Source: Clusia tigrina
Taxonomy: Eukaryota > Arthropoda > Insecta > Diptera > Clusiidae
Assembly (NCBI GenBank): GCA_920105625.2
Contig: CAKKTE020000437.1
Span: 310,001 to 374,000, forward strand
Reading direction: 5' to 3'
Length of the DNA: 64,000 nt
Below are positions 61,001 through 64,000 of this stretch, in pieces (position 1 is the stretch's first letter; each line of letters opens with the position of its first letter). The notes under the pieces were generated by a model. The model worked only from the letters and a program-made list of their open reading frames with translations. It was not told where the DNA came from and ran no database searches. Position numbers and translations under genes: made by a program.

Positions 61001-61159
61001 TGTTTGATTTGGGACTCAAGAGTACCATAGCTTTGAGCTATAGCTTAAATTGACAAGAGGCTCGAGTACTTTATTGTTACAAAATTTAAAGGTTTTATGA
61101 CGCTCCAGTAAAAAGTTACAAGCATTTGTATGTTGCAAACTTTGATAGGTATAGGATGC
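58024..61159. repeat. Block 4: 3136-bp 16-mer HOR, copy 1
   Basis: Sixteen full-length monomers run from actgtgtagaagttaggacc at 58024 to the next such monomer group at 61160. Inside the unit the landmark gttaggacc occurs twice (58024 and 59984), so the unit is a 10-mer of 1960 bp followed by a related 6-mer of 1176 bp. Private markers include aaagtgacc with gagtcctttatt (near 58111), gtagaaggtaggg, gggtcgcatag, ttgcagactttg and tttatggtgcttc. The length equals the canonical block 1 unit, but the types are different, so I regard that as coincidence. Confidence 0.9.
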
Positions 61160-64000
61160 ACTGTGTAGAAGTTAGGACCATTTGAAGTTTTATCAGTGTT
61201 TGATTTGGGACTCAAGGATAGCATAGCTTTGAGCGATAGCTTAAAGTGACCAGAGGCTCGAGTCCTTTATTGTTACAAAATTTCGAGGTTTTATGACGCT
61301 CCAGTAAAAAGTTACAAGCATTTGTATATTGCAAACTTTGATAGATGTAGGACGTACCGTATATAAGTTAGAGCCATTTGAAGTTTTATCAGTGTTTGAT
61401 TTGGGACTCAAGGGTACCATAGCTTTGAGCTATAGCTTAAATTGACAAGAGGCTCGAGTACTTTATTGTTACAAAATTTAAAGGTTTTATGACGCTCCAG
61501 TAAAAAGTTACAAGCATTTGCATGTTGCAAACTTTGATAGGTGTAGCACGTACCGTATAGCAGTTGGGGCCATTTGAAGTTTTATCAGTGTTTGATTTGG
61601 GACTCAAGGGTAGCATAGCTTCGAGCGATAGCTTAAATTGACAAAAGGCTCGAGTACTTTATTGTTACAAAATTTCAAGGTTTTATGACGCTCCAGTAAA
61701 AAGTTACAAGCATTTGTATGTTGCAATCTTTGATAGGCGTAGGACGTACCGTATAGAAGTTAGGGCCATTGGAAGTTTTTTCAGTGTTTGATTTGGGACT
61801 CAAGTGTAGCATAGCTTTGAGCGATAGCTTAAATTGACAAGAGGCTCGAGTACTTTATTATTACAAAATTTCAAGGTTTTATGGCGCTTCAGTAAAAAGT
61901 TACAAGCATTTGTATGTTGCAAACTTTTATAGGTATAGGACGTACCGTATAGATGTTAGGTCCATTTGAAGCTCTATCAGTGTTTGATTTGGGACTCAAG
62001 GGTAGCATAGCTATGAGCGATAGCTTAAATTGACAAGAGGCTCGAGTACTTTATTGTTACAAAATTTCAAGGTTTTATGACGCTCCAGTAAAAAGTTACA
62101 AGCATTTGCATGTTGCAAACGTTGATAGGTGTAGCACGTACCGTATAGCAGTTGAGGCCATTTGAAGTTTTATCAGTGTTTGATTTGGGACTCAAGGGTA
62201 CCATAGCTTTGAGCGATAGCTTAAATTGACAAGAGGCTCGAGTACTTTATTGTTACAAAATTTCAAGCTTTTATGACGCTTCAGTAAAAAGTTACAAGCA
62301 TTTGTATGTTGCAAACTTTGATAGGTATAGGATGCACTGTGTAGAAGGTAGGGCCATTTGAAGTTTTATCAGTGTTTGATTTGGGACTCAAGGGTAGCAT
62401 AGCTTTGAGCGATAGCTTAAATTGACAAGAGGCTCGAGTACTTTATTGTTACAAAATTTCGAGGTTTTATGACGCTCCAGTAAAAAGTTACAATCATTTG
62501 TATATTGCAAACTTTGATAGATGTAGGACGTACCGTATATAAGTTAGAGCCATTTGAAGTTTTATCAGTGTTTGATTTGGGACTCAAGGGAAGCATAGCT
62601 TTGAGCGATAGCTTAAATTGACAAGAGAATCGAGTACTTTATTGTTACAAAATTTCAAGGTTTTATGACGCTTCAGTAAAAAGTTACAAGCATTTGCATG
62701 TTGCAAACTTTGATAGGTGTAGCACATACCGTATAGCAGTTGGGGCCATTTGAAGTTTTATCAGTGTTTGATTTGGGACTCAAGGGTACCATAGCTTTGA
62801 GCGATAGCTTAAATTGACAAGAGGCTCGAGTACTTTATTGTTAAAAAATTTCAAGGTTTTATGACGCTCCAGTAAAAAGTTACAAGCATTTGCATGTTGC
62901 AAACTTTGATAGGTGTAGCACGTACCGTATAGCAGTTGGGGCCATTTGAAGTTTTATCAGTGTTTGATTTGGGACTCAAGGGTACCATAGCTTTGAGCGA
63001 TAGCTTAAATTGACAAGAGGCTCGAGTACTTTATTGTTACAAAATTTCAAGGTTTTATGACGCTTCAGTAAAAAGTTACAAGCATTTGTATGTTGCAAAC
63101 TTTGATAGGTATAGGATGCACTGTGTAGAAGTTAGGACCATTTGAAGTTTTATCAGTGTTTGATTTGGGACTCAAGGGTCGCATAGCTTTGAGCGATAGC
63201 TTAAATTGACCAGAGGCTCGAGTACTTTATTGTTACAAAATTTCGAGGTTTTATGACGCTCCAGTAAAAAGTTACAAGCATTTGTATATTGCAAACTTTG
63301 ATAGATGTAGGACGTACCGTATATAAGTTAGAGCCATTTGAAGTTTTATCAGTGTTTGATTTGGGACTCAAGGGTAGCATAGCTTTGAGCTATAGCTTAA
63401 ATTGACAAGAGGCTCGAGTACTTTATTGTTACAAAATTTCAAGGTCTTATGACGCTCCAGTAAAAAGTTACAAGCATTTGCATGTTGCAGACTTTGATAG
63501 GTGTAGCACGTACCGTATAGCAGTTGGGGCCATTTGAAGTTTTATCAGTGTTTGATTTGGGACTCAATGGTAGCATAGCTTCGAGCGATAGCTTAAATTG
63601 ACAAAAGGCTCGAGTACTTTATTGTTACAAAATTTCAAGGTTTTATGACGCTCCAGTAAAAAGTTACAAGCATTTGTATGTTGCAATCTTTGATAGGCGT
63701 AGGACGTACCGTATAGATGTTAGGGCCATTGGAAGTTTTTTCAGTGTTTGATTTGGGAATCAAGTGTAGCATAGCTTTGAGCGATAGCTTAAATTGACAA
63801 GAGGCTCGAGTACTTTATTATTACAAAATTTCAAGGTTTTATGGTGCTTCAGTAAAAAGTTACAAGTATTTGTATGTTGCAAACTTTTATAGGTATAGGA
63901 CGTACCGTATAGAAGTTAGGTCCATTTGAAGCTCTATCAGTGTTTGATTTGGGACTCAAGGGTAGCATAGCTATGAGCGATAGCTTAAATTGACAAGAGG
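61160..64000. repeat. Block 4: 3136-bp HOR, copy 2, cut by the window end
   Basis: All private markers of copy 1 recur 3136 bp downstream, for example aaagtgacc near 61247 and gggtcgcatag near 63179. Reading the two copies side by side by eye I noticed only five substitutions over 2841 bp: aagttttatc for aagctttatc, aaacgttgat for aaactttgat, gggtaccatag for gggtagcatag, gagcgatag for gagggatag, and ttgaccagagg for ttgacaagagg. This is the most recent large duplication visible in the window. Confidence 0.92.

Larger units (their letters stand above)
1..64000. repeat. 196-bp tandem satellite array filling the window
   Basis: The same sequence returns every 196 bases from end to end: the landmark accgtatag (or accatatag, actgtgtag) begins at 1, 197, 393, 589 and so on, and still at 63904. 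Following every landmark I count about 324 units. All are in direct orientation, and neighbouring monomers differ by roughly 5-15 substitutions. The register is broken only by a handful of 1-10 bp deletions and by ten larger rearrangements, annotated separately. There are no interspersed unique stretches, so all of the window's gene-free sequence is satellite. The form (monomer of nearly 200 bp, AT-rich, long homogeneous array with HORs) is that of eukaryotic centromeric or heterochromatic satellite. Location and function are inference. I do not recognise the family by name. Confidence 0.98.

Noticed and set aside
58024..61159. Identity of the right-end 3136-bp unit with the canonical 16-type unit of block 1
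   Set aside because: The lengths match, but the monomer types are different (10-mer plus 6-mer of T, R-like and GGTACC-bearing monomers), so equal size is best explained by chance at 16 x 196.
1..64000. CRISPR array
   Set aside because: The period of 196 bp is far too long and there are no unique spacers between short conserved repeats. The whole period is conserved.
1..64000. CENP-B box
   Set aside because: I looked for the TTCG....A..CGGG pattern on both strands. The closest place, tttcgaggttttatgacg, lacks the CGGG end, so no box is supported.
1..64000. Telomeric or subtelomeric simple repeats
   Set aside because: There are no runs of TTAGGG, TTTAGGG or TTAGG. The recurrent gttaggg is a single part of the monomer, not a tandem hexamer or heptamer.
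1..64000. rRNA, tRNA or other structured RNA genes
   Set aside because: No conserved rRNA segment or tRNA cloverleaf boxes were seen. The short dyad at monomer positions 66-82 is too small to be an RNA gene.
1..64000. Bacterial or phage origin
   Set aside because: No coding density, operons, or ribosome-binding sites. A 64 kb pure satellite array with HORs is characteristic of eukaryotic chromosomes.

Overview
The whole 64 kb window is one uninterrupted head-to-tail satellite DNA array. The basic monomer is 196 bp, about 37% GC in the consensus I derived. By my count there are about 324 tandem units, nine of them composites and a few slightly shortened. Every monomer lies in the same orientation. 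I see no protein-coding gene, RNA gene, transposon, telomeric repeat or CRISPR array. The organism is a eukaryote, and the array has the form of centromeric or pericentromeric/heterochromatic satellite. I do not recognise the family. A weak resemblance to a motif I recall from legume centromeric satellites makes a plant my leading guess, with low confidence.

Monomers fall into diagnostic types, and their order repeats, giving higher-order repeats (HORs). Block 1 (1-22140) is built from a canonical order of 16 types, here called A to P (16 x 196 = 3136 bp). Most copies are shortened to 4-14 monomers by skips that keep the 196-bp register and leave hybrid monomers at the joins. Two of these shortened units are themselves combined into a 19-monomer super-unit (6076-9799), which recurs at 9800-14497. 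Block 2 (22141-42448) loses type C and gains type R. It carries rearranged composite monomers (274 bp and 317 bp) that have been copied along with their HORs, with units of 1254, 1561, 2277, 1885, 1176 and 2473 bp. Two clean 10-mer copies of 1960 bp follow (42449-46368). Block 3 (46369-58023) is more irregular. It has a 2622-bp period marked by a composite monomer holding an 18-bp AT-only insert that is not part of the satellite. Block 4 (58024-64000) is a 3136-bp unit followed by a second, nearly identical copy that runs off the window.

Nothing here acts as a set of genes. The biological content is structural: layered unequal exchange and gene conversion, a few non-register deletions with 1-3 bp microhomology that then spread by amplification, and a short dyad symmetry in every monomer whose arms are restored by two different paired sequence states.
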